Of a DNA stretch of 64,000 nucleotides, positions 1-9,803 are shown piece after piece (within the stretch, counting starts at the first letter, position 1; every line of letters begins with the position of its first letter). The notes beneath the pieces were generated by a model. That model saw only the letters and a program-made list of their open reading frames with translations. It searched no databases and was not told where the DNA came from. Made by a program: the position numbers and the translations under genes. Source of the DNA: Polaribacter butkevichii (GTDB lineage: Bacteria > Bacteroidota > Bacteroidia > Flavobacteriales > Flavobacteriaceae); the NCBI RefSeq assembly GCF_038024105.1, contig NZ_CP150661.1, positions 3,935,501 to 3,999,500 on the forward strand, written 5' to 3'.

Positions 1-26
1 CATACTGCTTTAAAAAAAAAGAAATT

Positions 27-50
27 GGGGGACATTATGGGGGACACTAT
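27..50. repeat. 12-bp tandem duplication next to window edge
   Basis: Two adjacent copies of GGGGGACAyTAT lie just downstream of the susD stop codon, differing at one base. G-runs of this kind are rare in the AT-rich spacers of this window. They could be slippage, or the repeated end of a mobile element that continues left of base 1, which cannot be tested here. Confidence 0.6.
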
Positions 51-54
51 AAAT

Positions 55-1593
55 TTAATATCCAGGGTTTTGGTCTGTAAGAGATAATTTAGGGTTTTTA
101 TCTATTTCAGTAATTGGAATAGGGAATAGATTGTTTGTAGAGCTATATCCTGTACCTGCTAATTCTGTTGCAGCTTTACCCCAACGAACCAAATCCCAAA
201 AACGTTGCCCTTCATGAGCTAATTCTAAGAATTTTTCATTTACAATAGCTTCAAATAAAGCATCACCTGTTAAATTCACATCAATATTTGCTAAACCAGC
301 TCTGTTTCTAACTTTATTTAACTCTGTTCTAGCCATACCATCTTGTCCGTCTTTATTATAAGCTTCTGCCGCTAAAAGTAAAACTTCTGCATAACGAAAC
401 AGTCTGTAGTTTGTACCGTAATTTAATTCTTTAACGCCATCACTACTTGTGTCTTCTAGTTTTGTACCATATTTTATTCTAATAGCACCTTCATAATCCC
501 AAATTACACCACCAGTTGCTGCTGTTGGGTCTACAGAACCACCTGCAGCAATTAATTCTGCTTCTGTCATAAGTGTAGCTGCTTTTCTTTTTGTATCACC
601 GGCAGCTTCAAAAGCTTTTACTAATTTACTAGTAGGTAAGTTAAATCCCCATCCGTTAATAAGTCCTGTTCCAGTTACATCAAAAATTCCATCACCTCTT
701 GGGCCCATTAGTTGTATGTGTAAGTTACTTTCGTTTCTACCACCCCAAGCAAGGTTACCCCAGTCTCTAGCTGATGTAGAAATGTATCCCATTTCGAATA
801 ATGATTCTTTTCCGAATTCTTTATTGATACTCCAAACATCCTCCGGATTCTCTTCTAAGTCTATAGCAGGATTGTCTATTACAGATTTAAAGAAAGGGAT
901 AGCGTCGCTATATTTTTCTTGAAAAACCAACACTTTACCCATTAAAGCTTCTGCTGTTTCTGATGTTGCTCTAAAGTTATCAGATTGTCCCTTTCCCGGT
1001 AAACCAGCAATTGCAGCAGTTAAATCTAATTCTATTTGCGTATAAATAGCTGCTCTAGAAGATTTTTCTATTCCAAAATCTTCAGCTTTTTCTGGTACTG
1101 TTAATCTTAAAGGAACATCACCAAACATGGTAGTTAACTCAAAATAACACCAAGCTCTCATAAATTTTGCTTCTGCTAAAGCTCTGTCTTTATTTCCTAA
1201 ATTACTATCAGAAATGTTATTAATTACTAAGTTAGAAAGTGCAATAGTTCTGTAATATAAGTCCCAAACACTTGCTATAGATACATTAGATGATGATACT
1301 TTGGCAAAATCATCAATGTTTTGTAGTTGATTTTGATCGTTAGAGTTACCACCTGCAGCATTAGAATCATCGCCTGGAAGTAGTTTTACTAAAAAGGCGC
1401 TGCTCCAATCTTTACTATAATTATGTTGCATTAAATCATAGATTCCTATAATTGCTGTTTCTACATTTTCTTCTTCAAGAAAGTAAGTTTCTAATTCTTC
1501 TACATTAATTCTAGGGTTTTCTGTAAACTCATCGGTACAAGAAAAGACTCCTAAAAAAAGAATTCCTATAATTGTTAAAAATGTTTTTTTCAT
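55..1593 (-). CDS. susD: SusD/RagB family outer-membrane nutrient-binding lipoprotein
   Basis: Surface lipoprotein that captures oligosaccharides (or other nutrients) and passes them to its SusC partner. The 512 residues begin with a lipoprotein signal ending LGVFSC, with the lipidated Cys at about residue 19, followed by acidic residues that fit surface export. The N-terminal helical repeats (residues about 40-250) and the C-terminal segment with FRYAEVLLLAAEAYN, KVRNRAG and GQRFWDLVRWG are hallmarks of the SusD_RagB families, and the length is typical. It lies 17 bp downstream of susC on the same strand, so the two are co-transcribed. Substrate cannot be read from the sequence, because no carbohydrate-active enzyme is visible before the window edge. 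The symbol denotes the family only. Confidence 0.95.
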   Translation of the reverse strand: MKKTFLTIIGILFLGVFSCTDEFTENPRINVEELETYFLEEENVETAIIGIYDLMQHNYSKDWSSAFLVKLLPGDDSNAAGGNSNDQNQLQNIDDFAKVSSSNVSIASVWDLYYRTIALSNLVINNISDSNLGNKDRALAEAKFMRAWCYFELTTMFGDVPLRLTVPEKAEDFGIEKSSRAAIYTQIELDLTAAIAGLPGKGQSDNFRATSETAEALMGKVLVFQEKYSDAIPFFKSVIDNPAIDLEENPEDVWSINKEFGKESLFEMGYISTSARDWGNLAWGGRNESNLHIQLMGPRGDGIFDVTGTGLINGWGFNLPTSKLVKAFEAAGDTKRKAATLMTEAELIAAGGSVDPTAATGGVIWDYEGAIRIKYGTKLEDTSSDGVKELNYGTNYRLFRYAEVLLLAAEAYNKDGQDGMARTELNKVRNRAGLANIDVNLTGDALFEAIVNEKFLELAHEGQRFWDLVRWGKAATELAGTGYSSTNNLFPIPITEIDKNPKLSLTDQNPGY

Positions 1594-1610
1594 AATATGT
1601 TATTTTTTTA

Positions 1611-4600
1611 TTAAAAGTCTAAAGAAAGTCCAAATACTGCTTTGGCAGCTGTTGGGTAAAAACCTCTATCTACACCTATAGAATTATAGTTAAAATTTCC
1701 TATTTCTGGATCTAAACCTTTGTAACCTGTAAAGGTGAAAAAGTCATCTAAAGAAACATACATTCTTAAGTTTTTAATATGTATTTTGTTGGTAAAGTTT
1801 TCTGGTAAAGTATACCCAAATTGAATCTGTTTGATTCTCATAAAAGAACCATCTTCTACCATTAAATCTGTTTCATAAGACCCCGTTACACTTGCAGCAC
1901 CTGGAAAACTAGCTACATCTCCTGCTTTTTGCCATCTCTCATTAAAGAAATGCACCGGTTTGTTGGTAATAGGTCTAGATGGTTGATGATACGTTGCAAT
2001 AATATCATTACCTATAGTTCCTTGAAACTGTAAGTTAAAGTCAAATGCTTTGTAACCTAAACTTATATTTCCACCAAATAATACGTCTGGGTGTGGGGAA
2101 CCTATATTTGTTTTATCTGCAGAAGTAATTCCTGCAACACCATCGGTATCTTTTATAATCACTTCTCCTGTTGCAGTATCAATTCCGTCTGTTTTATAGC
2201 CGTAAAAATACCAAGATGGTTGTCCTTCTGTAAACCTTGTAATTCCATCAGCATTTTGAGGTGCACCCGCACCAGAAAGAGATGTTCCTTCTGGAACAAA
2301 AAGAATTTCTGTAACCTTATTTTGTAAAGTAGATAGGTTTGCATTAAAGTTATATCTAAGACCACTATCTGTTGTATCTCCATAGCCTATTTCAAACTCG
2401 AAACCTTTATTTTCTATTGTACCAGAATTAAACTCATTAGATTTAAAACCAGCAGAACCTGGTGTAATTAAAGAGCCATCGTTAATAATAGCATCTCTTG
2501 TAGTTTTTTTATAATAATCAACAGAGAATGATAACTTATTGTTTAAAGCCCTTAAGTCTACTCCTAAATCTAATTGTTCTGATGTTTCCCAAACTAAGTT
2601 AGGGTTAGAATATGCGGTAATTTGTGAACCAGTATTTCCTAAATAGTCGATACTTTGTCCGTTTATTGTAGAGGTAATATAGGTTTTGTCTGAGTTACCG
2701 TTTAAGTTATTTCTACTACCGTTTTGTCCCCAACTTGCTCTTAGTTTTAAGTAATCTAATTTAGAATTTTCTTTCCAAAAATTTTCTTTAGAAACTACCC
2801 AACCTGCAGAAAATGCTGGAAATGTACCCGCCTTATTTGCTGCTGGAAATTTATCTGATTTATCTCTTCTAATAGAAGCTTCAAATAAATATTTTCCAGA
2901 ATAATCATAAGAAAGTCTACCAAACATAGAAACCATATTATCTGGTGATGGATCTATTAAGTTAATTTGAGTGTTAAAGTCTGGTAAATCAAAATCAAAG
3001 CCTGTAAAGTCTGCAATAGAAGCAGAACCACTTCTAGAAGTTGGTGTTGTAACTCTTGTTTCTTCTGCAGAATAACCTGCTAATAATTTAAAATTATGGT
3101 TACCAACTTCTTTTTCATAAGATGCAAAGTTTTCCCACAACCATCTTTTAGATTTTACAATGGTTTGAGAACCTGTATAGGTTGTATTTGCTGCTTCTGA
3201 TGAAACATAATATGGATTGATAGTATTTCTTGTATCAAATTGATTTTTATCATACCCTAATCTTGTTGTAAAAGAAAAACCGTCAAAAGGTTTAAACTTT
3301 AAATAAGCTGAGGTTAAAAATTGATACGAATCTACAGTTGTTCTATTGATGTTATTGGCATACGCAACAGGGTTTATTACTTCTCCTGTAGAAAAACTTG
3401 GGTATCCGTATACATTACCGTTTCTATCTTTTAACACAGGTACACCATTTGTGTTAGAACGTTCTATAACCGATTGTGGTACACTTCCATTTGCATAGGT
3501 AACAGGAGTTAAAGGATCTATAATTAACATATTTTGAATTACACCTCTAGTATCACTGTTTTCTTGAATTCCGCTTTTATCTGAAGTAGAATAAGTAGAA
3601 TTAATACCTACTTCTAACCATTTTGCAACATCACCTTTTAGGTTTACTCTAAAAGTAGATCTCTTAAAAGACGTGCTTCCATCTCCAACAATACCATCTT
3701 GATCTAAGTGAGATGCAGATGTGTAATAAGAAAAATGATCTGTAGCACCAGATAAATTAATATCATTTCTGTGCATAATAGCGGTAGAAAATGTTTCTTC
3801 GATCCAATCTGTATCATAACCATTATCAACCACACTTGTTAAACCAGCTTCATTCATATATGTTACAAATTGTGAAGCATTCATTAACTCCATATCTGTT
3901 TTTAAAGATTGAATACCAAATTGAGAATTAAAAGCTACTTGTAAGCCTCCTTTTCTACCTCTTTTTGTAGTAATAATTACAACTCCGTTTGCACCCTCTG
4001 TACCATAAATAGCAGCAGAAGCAGCATCTTTTAAGATTTCTATATTAGCAATATCAGAAGGAGCAATATCTGCAATAGATGATGCTTTCATACCATCAAC
4101 AATAAATAAAGGTTCTGAATTTCCACTAGAACCCGCACCACGAATTCTTATTTTTGCACCAGAACCAGGAGAACCAGAAGAAGAAGATACGGTAACACCA
4201 GATGTTCTACCTTGCAATACAGATTCTACTCTTTGATTAGAAGAGCTTTTAATTTGTTTAGAATCGATACTAGAAATAGCTCCGGTAACCAAGCTTTTTT
4301 TCTTACTACCATACCCAACAACCACAATTTCATCTAAAGACTCTAGATTATCTTGTAAAACTACATTAATTTTAGTTCGGTTTCCTACGAGTATTGTTTG
4401 AGAATTCATACCTAAGTACGAAAAAACTAACTCATCGTTTGGTGACACATCAGGTAAAGAGTAATTTCCTTCAAAATCTGCATTGGCACCTTTAGTTGTT
4501 CCTTTAATAACAACAGATACTCCTGGTAAAGTATTTCCTTGAGAGTCTGTTACCTGACCAGTAATTGTCTTGTTTTGCGAAAAAACATTCTGCACACATA

Positions 4601-4643
4601 AAAGTAGGCATGCAATAATCGTGACTTTAAATTTTATCATCAT
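1611..4643 (-). CDS. susC: SusC/RagA family TonB-dependent outer-membrane transporter
   Basis: TonB-dependent barrel that imports the ligand held by SusD, using proton-motive energy through TonB/ExbBD. The 1010-residue protein has a signal peptide (to about residue 22), a carboxypeptidase-regulatory-like domain (about 25-105) with GxVTDSQGNTLPGVSVVIKG, then a SusC-type TonB-box/plug start at SLDEIVVVGYGSKKKS (about 102-117), a plug domain with IRIRGAGS and PLFIVDG, and a long C-terminal beta barrel. Length and order match the SusC family. Two in-frame ATGs (4643 and 4640) are possible starts. It is the first gene of a susC-susD operon and lies about 395 bp downstream of the hybrid regulator gene on the same strand, the usual regulator-transporter layout of a polysaccharide utilisation locus. 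Confidence 0.96.
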   Translation of the reverse strand: MMIKFKVTIIACLLLCVQNVFSQNKTITGQVTDSQGNTLPGVSVVIKGTTKGANADFEGNYSLPDVSPNDELVFSYLGMNSQTILVGNRTKINVVLQDNLESLDEIVVVGYGSKKKSLVTGAISSIDSKQIKSSSNQRVESVLQGRTSGVTVSSSSGSPGSGAKIRIRGAGSSGNSEPLFIVDGMKASSIADIAPSDIANIEILKDAASAAIYGTEGANGVVIITTKRGRKGGLQVAFNSQFGIQSLKTDMELMNASQFVTYMNEAGLTSVVDNGYDTDWIEETFSTAIMHRNDINLSGATDHFSYYTSASHLDQDGIVGDGSTSFKRSTFRVNLKGDVAKWLEVGINSTYSTSDKSGIQENSDTRGVIQNMLIIDPLTPVTYANGSVPQSVIERSNTNGVPVLKDRNGNVYGYPSFSTGEVINPVAYANNINRTTVDSYQFLTSAYLKFKPFDGFSFTTRLGYDKNQFDTRNTINPYYVSSEAANTTYTGSQTIVKSKRWLWENFASYEKEVGNHNFKLLAGYSAEETRVTTPTSRSGSASIADFTGFDFDLPDFNTQINLIDPSPDNMVSMFGRLSYDYSGKYLFEASIRRDKSDKFPAANKAGTFPAFSAGWVVSKENFWKENSKLDYLKLRASWGQNGSRNNLNGNSDKTYITSTINGQSIDYLGNTGSQITAYSNPNLVWETSEQLDLGVDLRALNNKLSFSVDYYKKTTRDAIINDGSLITPGSAGFKSNEFNSGTIENKGFEFEIGYGDTTDSGLRYNFNANLSTLQNKVTEILFVPEGTSLSGAGAPQNADGITRFTEGQPSWYFYGYKTDGIDTATGEVIIKDTDGVAGITSADKTNIGSPHPDVLFGGNISLGYKAFDFNLQFQGTIGNDIIATYHQPSRPITNKPVHFFNERWQKAGDVASFPGAASVTGSYETDLMVEDGSFMRIKQIQFGYTLPENFTNKIHIKNLRMYVSLDDFFTFTGYKGLDPEIGNFNYNSIGVDRGFYPTAAKAVFGLSLDF

Positions 4644-4817
4644 TCATATTAATTGGTTAATTAAATTTTTTTTGATTGACAATGTACAAACCAAATGCTT
4701 CCGTTATATATTATTAAGGATAAGTACTAGTAGTAATAACATTATAATTACTAATAATACCTCGTAAAATAATTTTTTCTTAGAGTATTTTTGCTTCATA
4801 AACATTGCTGTACTCTT

Positions 4818-4825
4818 CAAATATA
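4818..4825 (-). promoter_or_regulatory. -7 promoter box for susCD
   Basis: The minus strand reads TATATTTG, a match to the TAnnTTTG consensus of Bacteroidota sigma-ABfr promoters. It leaves a leader of about 170 nt before the susC ATG. The assignment rests on consensus and position only. Confidence 0.4.
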
Positions 4826-4870
4826 GAAGAACAATAGCATCTTTTTTAACACAAAAAAAACAGCTTTTAA

Positions 4871-4940
4871 AACAATTGTTGCTCTTTAACCTTTATTTAA
4901 CAGTAATGCTACATTTAATTCATTTGGCGCAACAATTGTT
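4871..4940. promoter_or_regulatory. Paired palindromic boxes, candidate operator of the hybrid regulator
   Basis: AACAATTGTT occurs at 4871-4880 and again at 4931-4940, exactly 60 bp apart. Including flanks, the two sites form a perfect 14-bp inverted pair (AAAACAATTGTTGC and its complement). They lie 45-115 bp upstream of the susC -7 box on the minus strand, where an AraC-type activator would bind. Binding by the neighbouring regulator is an inference. Confidence 0.5.
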
Positions 4941-5038
4941 TTATTACATTGTTTTAGAGAGAAAAAGAAGGAGGACACTTAAAAATGCTTTTTTTTAATA
5001 TATAAAGGGGTTTAAAAGTGCTAATTAGTCTCTAAACA

Positions 5039-8000
5039 TTAAATTTTAGTATCTTTTTTTATCTCTATTTCAGAAGGTAAGATGCCAAAATGTGCCTTAA
5101 AGCATTTAGAAAAATAAGAGGGAGAAGAAAAGCCTACACTAAAACAAGCTTCGCTAATATTACCTCTGCCAGAATCTAAAATTTGTTTGGCTCTTTCTAA
5201 TCTTATTTTTCTAATAAATTCATTAACAGTCTGACCTGTTATGGCTTTTATTTTTCTATACAACTGACTTCTGCTCAATTTTAATTGTGATGCTAATTCT
5301 TCTACACTTAAATTAGAATCAGAAATATTCTCATTTATATATTCTAGTAATTTTTGTATAAATTCTTTGTCTATAGAATTTGAGTTTATTTTTTCTTCTG
5401 CACCACTAATAGCTCCAAAAAATTTATCGAAAATTAATTGTCTACTTGTAATTAATTGAGATAGACGTAATTTTAAGAGTTTTAAATCGAAAGGTTTTAC
5501 CATGTATGCATCAGCACCATTTTCTATTCCTTCAATTCTATTTTCTATAGTAGTTCTTGCTGTAAGCATTAAAACAGGTATGTGGCTTGTAGATGCGTCT
5601 GTTTTTATGGATTTACAAAAAACAAAGCCATCCATTTCTGGCATTACAACATCTGTAATAATTGCATCTGGCAAGGTTTCTTTTGCCATTTTAATACCTT
5701 CTTTACCGTTATTTGCAACAAATACCTTGTACTCTTTATTTAATTCTAGTTTTAAATAATCTAATAACTCTACATTATCTTCTACAATGAGCACTGTTTT
5801 TGTTTTGTTTAAAAGGGTGTCTTCTGTTAACTGATCTTCTATATGGTCTGTATTAACTACTAAGAAACCTTCTTTTTTAGAGGCTGTTTTTTCATTTTCA
5901 TATAAAATCTGATCTTCTGAGTAATGCGCATTACCTGTGGGTAATAAAATTTTAAATGTGGTACCAGAACCTACTTTACTTTCTACTTCAATTTTTCCTT
6001 TATGAAGATATACAAAACTCTTTACAACTTCTAAACCAATACCAGTACCACCTATGTATGTTTTGTTTTGATCTTCTACTTGATAAAAGCGTTCAAATAT
6101 TTTTTCTACTTCTATTTCATCTAAACCTGCTCCTGTATCAGAAATTACAATTTCTATTGCTTCTACTGGTTTTTCTTTATCAACTAAAGGCAAATTGTAT
6201 AATTTATGATTAGAAAACAAATCTATATTAATAGCACCACCTTTTGGAGTGGCTTTAATGGCGTTAGACAAGAGGTTGAATATTATTTTTTCCAACATTT
6301 TTTCATCCGCCCAAACGGTTAAATCTGGTACATCAGAATCTACGCTTAATAAAATATTTTTTTTGATGCTTTCTTCCTGAAAATAGTTGGCTATATTTTT
6401 AGTAAACTCAATTAAATTGATTTTACTCGCTCTAATTTTCATTTTGTTATGCTCTAATTTTCTAATATCCATTAACTCATTAATTAGCCTATAGAGTCTG
6501 TTGGTGTTTTTATAAATAATAGCGTGTTTATTTTTAACACTTTGTGGTAAATCGAGTTCTTTATTACTAATAATATCTTTTATAGGGTTGATAATTAGCG
6601 TTAAAGGCGTTCTAAATTCATGAGAAATGTTTGTAAAAAATTGAAGTTTCTTTTTATTTAAATCGTCGTTTTGAGTTTGTAGTAAACGTTCATTTTTAAG
6701 TATTTCTTTTTCTTTTATTCTTTTTTGCGTTAAGCTGTTTAGTAAGTAAAGACAAAAAAGAAAAGCCAATATATAAGCTAATATAGCCCAATTTGTTTTC
6801 CACCAAGGTGGCAGAATTGTTATTTTTAATTCTAGAGGAACTTCATTCCAAACGCCATCATTGTTTGCTGCTTTTAGTTTAAAAATATAATTTCCTTGAT
6901 CTAAATTTGTGTAGGTAGCACTTCTTTTACGGCCAACATAGTTCCACGCTGTTTCATATCCTTCTAAATAATAAGCGTAATTGTTTTTTTCTGGTCTTGT
7001 GTAATTAAGTCCTGTATATTCAATGGTAAAGACAGACTGCGTGTGCGATAATTGAATGCTTTTTGTTTCTGAAATTACTTTCTGTAAAGGAGAGTTTTTT
7101 GTTTTCGGAATCACTTTTTCATTAAACAGTTTAAAGTCTGTTAAATGCAAAGAAGGTAAACTCGCATTTGTTTTTATCTCCTTTGGGTTAAAATAATCTA
7201 CCCCCTTAAAATCTCCAAAATACAAGGTTCCTTTTTCATCTTTTAAGGCAGCACCAAAATTAAAATCGTTAGATAGTAAACCATCATTAGAGGTGTAATT
7301 TGTATAATCATTGTTTTTTAGATCTATTTTTGTGAGTCCAGAATTACCACTCACCCAAATATTATGATCATTATCCTCAATAATTGCAGCAATATTTTCT
7401 TCTATTAAACCTTTAGATTTATTGTACCAAGTATAGGTGTCATCTTTTTTATTGTACTTACAAAGTCCAGAGCCTCTTGTGCCGATATAAATATATTTTT
7501 CAGAAGATTCATAAATGCTTAAAATATGACTTACATCTGATGAGTTGCCATATTCTTTTTGCATTCTTTCTCTTAAAGAAACAACTTTAAACGTTTTGTT
7601 TTCTAACTCTTTTATTTTAAATAACCCATCTGCTGTACCTACCCAAATAACATCTTCAGAATCTACAAATACTACCATAAGTTTGTTACACAAAGACTTG
7701 TTTTCTAGAAATTCTTTAGCACTGTACTTTTTAAAGGTATCTGTTTTTGGAGAGTAGGAGTATAAGCCCTCAAAAAAAGTAGCAATCCAAACATTTCCTT
7801 TAGAGTCTTCAGAAAAACTTCTAATGGTATTAGAGTTAAAAATATTTGAGGTGTTTTTTTTACTATAATTTATAAATTTTTTAGATCCATTTTTTAGTAG
7901 AAAAATACCATTATCCCAACTTCCTGCCCATAAATTGTTTTTAGAATCTAAAAATAAAGAAACAATATAGTCAGAGTTAAGTCCGGAATAAATAGTATTA

Positions 8001-9193
8001 CTTTTTTTATTGATATGAGTAATTTTAGACGTGTTTGTATTGTAAACATCAATACCACCACCATCTGTAGAAATCCATAAATTACCAGATTTATCTTTTA
8101 CAATACCTGTTACAGAAGGTATTTTTAATGAATTTTGCTTGTTAGGTAAACTTCTAATCCCTTTAAATTTATCATATAACTTATCACTAACAGCAACACC
8201 GCTGTTGTAATAGCCCATCCAAATTCTATCATCTTTGTCTATAAATAGTTCCCAAATAGAATTATGAAGTATACTGTTTTCTTCTGTTTTACTAGATACG
8301 TAATTTTTTATAACATTATCATTTTCATCAAGATGAAAAAGGCCATCATTCTCGGTACCAATCATCATAGTGTTATCTGATAATTGAATGATTTGCATTA
8401 TTTTTTTTGAAGTAAAATCTAATTTTTTTAGGCTAATAATGTTGTTGTTTCTATCGCTAGTTAACCCACATTTATAAACACCCTCATTTCCTTGAAAACC
8501 AATCCATAAATTATCTTTATGGTCTATGTATAGGTTTTCTATAGGTGCGTTTATAGATTTTTTATGATCTGTAAAAACGCTAGTATGTATTAATTTATTT
8601 TCTATAAAATCTACCTCTTTTAAACCCAAATTTGTACCTACAAATGTTTTACCTTGTTTTGTGTGTTGTATGGAGTTAATGGCTATATCTGGGTAATCTT
8701 CATTTATAATTCTATCTGTTTTAAGTGTGCTAATATTTAATTTAAAAAGGCCTTTATTATAAGTCCCTATTAATAAATTTCCTTTAGAATCCTCTTCTAT
8801 TGCTAGTACATTTTCTTTGTAATAGTTTTTACTATTTAATTGTATTCTTTTAAAATGATCTAGGTCTCTATCGTATAAATTTAATCCGTTTTCTGTACCA
8901 CACCAAAGCCTATTTTTGCTATCAATAAAGGCACATTGCACTAAGTTATTACTTAAAGAGTTGGTATCTTCTACATCAAATTTATAAGAAGTATAATCTA
9001 TACCATTAAACTTATACAAACCAGTACCAATAGTTCCAATCCAAATAAATCCTTGGTGATCTTGTACAATAGAAGACACACCAACTTTGGGGATACCTTC
9101 TTTTATATTTACAAAACGATATTCTTTATAAGGTTTTTGAGCATGAAAAATTGTACATAAAAAAAATAGTATTAAAACCAAGAGGTTCTTCAT
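5039..9193 (-). CDS. Hybrid two-component system sensor kinase/response regulator/AraC activator
   Basis: One-protein signalling system that detects a ligand in the periplasm and activates a neighbouring nutrient-uptake operon. Order over 1384 residues: signal peptide (1-18); two-bladed sensor built of Reg_prop repeats with many WIGT/WVGT motifs (about 30-690); Y_Y_Y domain (about 745-800); membrane segment (about 801-821); HisKA with phospho-acceptor His near residue 858 in NISHEFRTPLTLI; HATPase with DTGAGL and GGTGIGLEVV; receiver domain with phospho-Asp near residue 1181 in TDVVMPEMDG; and a C-terminal AraC helix-turn-helix (about 1280-1380) ending in GFSSPSYFSKCFKAHFG. All catalytic motifs are intact. 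It lies directly upstream of susCD on the same strand, its most likely target. Confidence 0.97.
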   Translation of the reverse strand: MKNLLVLILFFLCTIFHAQKPYKEYRFVNIKEGIPKVGVSSIVQDHQGFIWIGTIGTGLYKFNGIDYTSYKFDVEDTNSLSNNLVQCAFIDSKNRLWCGTENGLNLYDRDLDHFKRIQLNSKNYYKENVLAIEEDSKGNLLIGTYNKGLFKLNISTLKTDRIINEDYPDIAINSIQHTKQGKTFVGTNLGLKEVDFIENKLIHTSVFTDHKKSINAPIENLYIDHKDNLWIGFQGNEGVYKCGLTSDRNNNIISLKKLDFTSKKIMQIIQLSDNTMMIGTENDGLFHLDENDNVIKNYVSSKTEENSILHNSIWELFIDKDDRIWMGYYNSGVAVSDKLYDKFKGIRSLPNKQNSLKIPSVTGIVKDKSGNLWISTDGGGIDVYNTNTSKITHINKKSNTIYSGLNSDYIVSLFLDSKNNLWAGSWDNGIFLLKNGSKKFINYSKKNTSNIFNSNTIRSFSEDSKGNVWIATFFEGLYSYSPKTDTFKKYSAKEFLENKSLCNKLMVVFVDSEDVIWVGTADGLFKIKELENKTFKVVSLRERMQKEYGNSSDVSHILSIYESSEKYIYIGTRGSGLCKYNKKDDTYTWYNKSKGLIEENIAAIIEDNDHNIWVSGNSGLTKIDLKNNDYTNYTSNDGLLSNDFNFGAALKDEKGTLYFGDFKGVDYFNPKEIKTNASLPSLHLTDFKLFNEKVIPKTKNSPLQKVISETKSIQLSHTQSVFTIEYTGLNYTRPEKNNYAYYLEGYETAWNYVGRKRSATYTNLDQGNYIFKLKAANNDGVWNEVPLELKITILPPWWKTNWAILAYILAFLFCLYLLNSLTQKRIKEKEILKNERLLQTQNDDLNKKKLQFFTNISHEFRTPLTLIINPIKDIISNKELDLPQSVKNKHAIIYKNTNRLYRLINELMDIRKLEHNKMKIRASKINLIEFTKNIANYFQEESIKKNILLSVDSDVPDLTVWADEKMLEKIIFNLLSNAIKATPKGGAINIDLFSNHKLYNLPLVDKEKPVEAIEIVISDTGAGLDEIEVEKIFERFYQVEDQNKTYIGGTGIGLEVVKSFVYLHKGKIEVESKVGSGTTFKILLPTGNAHYSEDQILYENEKTASKKEGFLVVNTDHIEDQLTEDTLLNKTKTVLIVEDNVELLDYLKLELNKEYKVFVANNGKEGIKMAKETLPDAIITDVVMPEMDGFVFCKSIKTDASTSHIPVLMLTARTTIENRIEGIENGADAYMVKPFDLKLLKLRLSQLITSRQLIFDKFFGAISGAEEKINSNSIDKEFIQKLLEYINENISDSNLSVEELASQLKLSRSQLYRKIKAITGQTVNEFIRKIRLERAKQILDSGRGNISEACFSVGFSSPSYFSKCFKAHFGILPSEIEIKKDTKI

Positions 9194-9729
9194 AGACTAA
9201 TAATTTAATACTTATTGTAAGACGACGTTTTTAAACCTAATTTTTCTAAATAGATTTTATCTTAAAAATAAAAATATTTCTGATAAAATACAGAATTCCG
9301 TTACTAAATATTATTAGAGGATATTTTTTTAAATAGAATTTAATTTCATAAAATCAATAATAGAGATTAGAAATTATAGGTTTGTCATTTTGCAATTTTT
9401 GTTAACTTTTATTCGGTTTTAAAAAAGAGAATATATGTCTTTTTTAAAACTTAAAGATAGTTTTACACAACAAAATTAGATGCAACAAATTAAACATCTA
9501 ATAACAGAGATGTTGCTTTTTACTTAAAAAAAACAAGAACCACTTATTTAATGGTGGGTAAGGTTAGTATCTATTAAAAAAATAGTTGCATTATATATTT
9601 AACATAACTTATTTTTAAAATTGTTTTTTTTGTAAAAAAGAAGAAAATAAGTACCAGAGTTAGGTTCTGTTTTTTTTAAATAGGCCACTAAGACGTTTGG
9701 TAATATACTTCTAATATATAATAGGATGC
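9194..9729. other. Spacer upstream of hybrid regulator
   Basis: AT-rich spacer of more than 500 bp between the start of the hybrid regulator and the terminator of the cystathionine beta-synthase gene. The minus strand carries TAATTTTG at 9471-9478, a possible -7 box that would give a leader of about 280 nt. I see no credible gene, RNA or repeat. Confidence 0.5.
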
Positions 9730-9760
9730 AAAAAAAAACACCTCGTTAAAGGTGTTTTTT
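9730..9760 (-). terminator. Rho-independent terminator of the cystathionine beta-synthase gene
   Basis: The stem AAAACACCT/AGGTGTTTT with a 5-nt loop is followed on the minus strand by a run of T. It lies about 45 bp downstream of the minus-strand gene that ends at 9804. Confidence 0.75.
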
Positions 9761-9803
9761 GATATACATAATAAGATTCAGAAACTAGTTTCGTAACCTA
9801 AAA

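Larger units (their letters stand above)
4644..5038 (-). promoter_or_regulatory. susC upstream control region
   Basis: This 395-bp spacer separates the regulator gene from susC on the minus strand. On that strand it holds, in order toward susC, two copies of a 10-bp palindrome (4931-4940 and 4871-4880) and a Bacteroidota -7 box TATATTTG (4818-4825). No clear -33 TTG partner is seen at normal spacing, which would fit an activator-dependent promoter. No open reading frame or clear terminator is visible. Confidence 0.5.
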
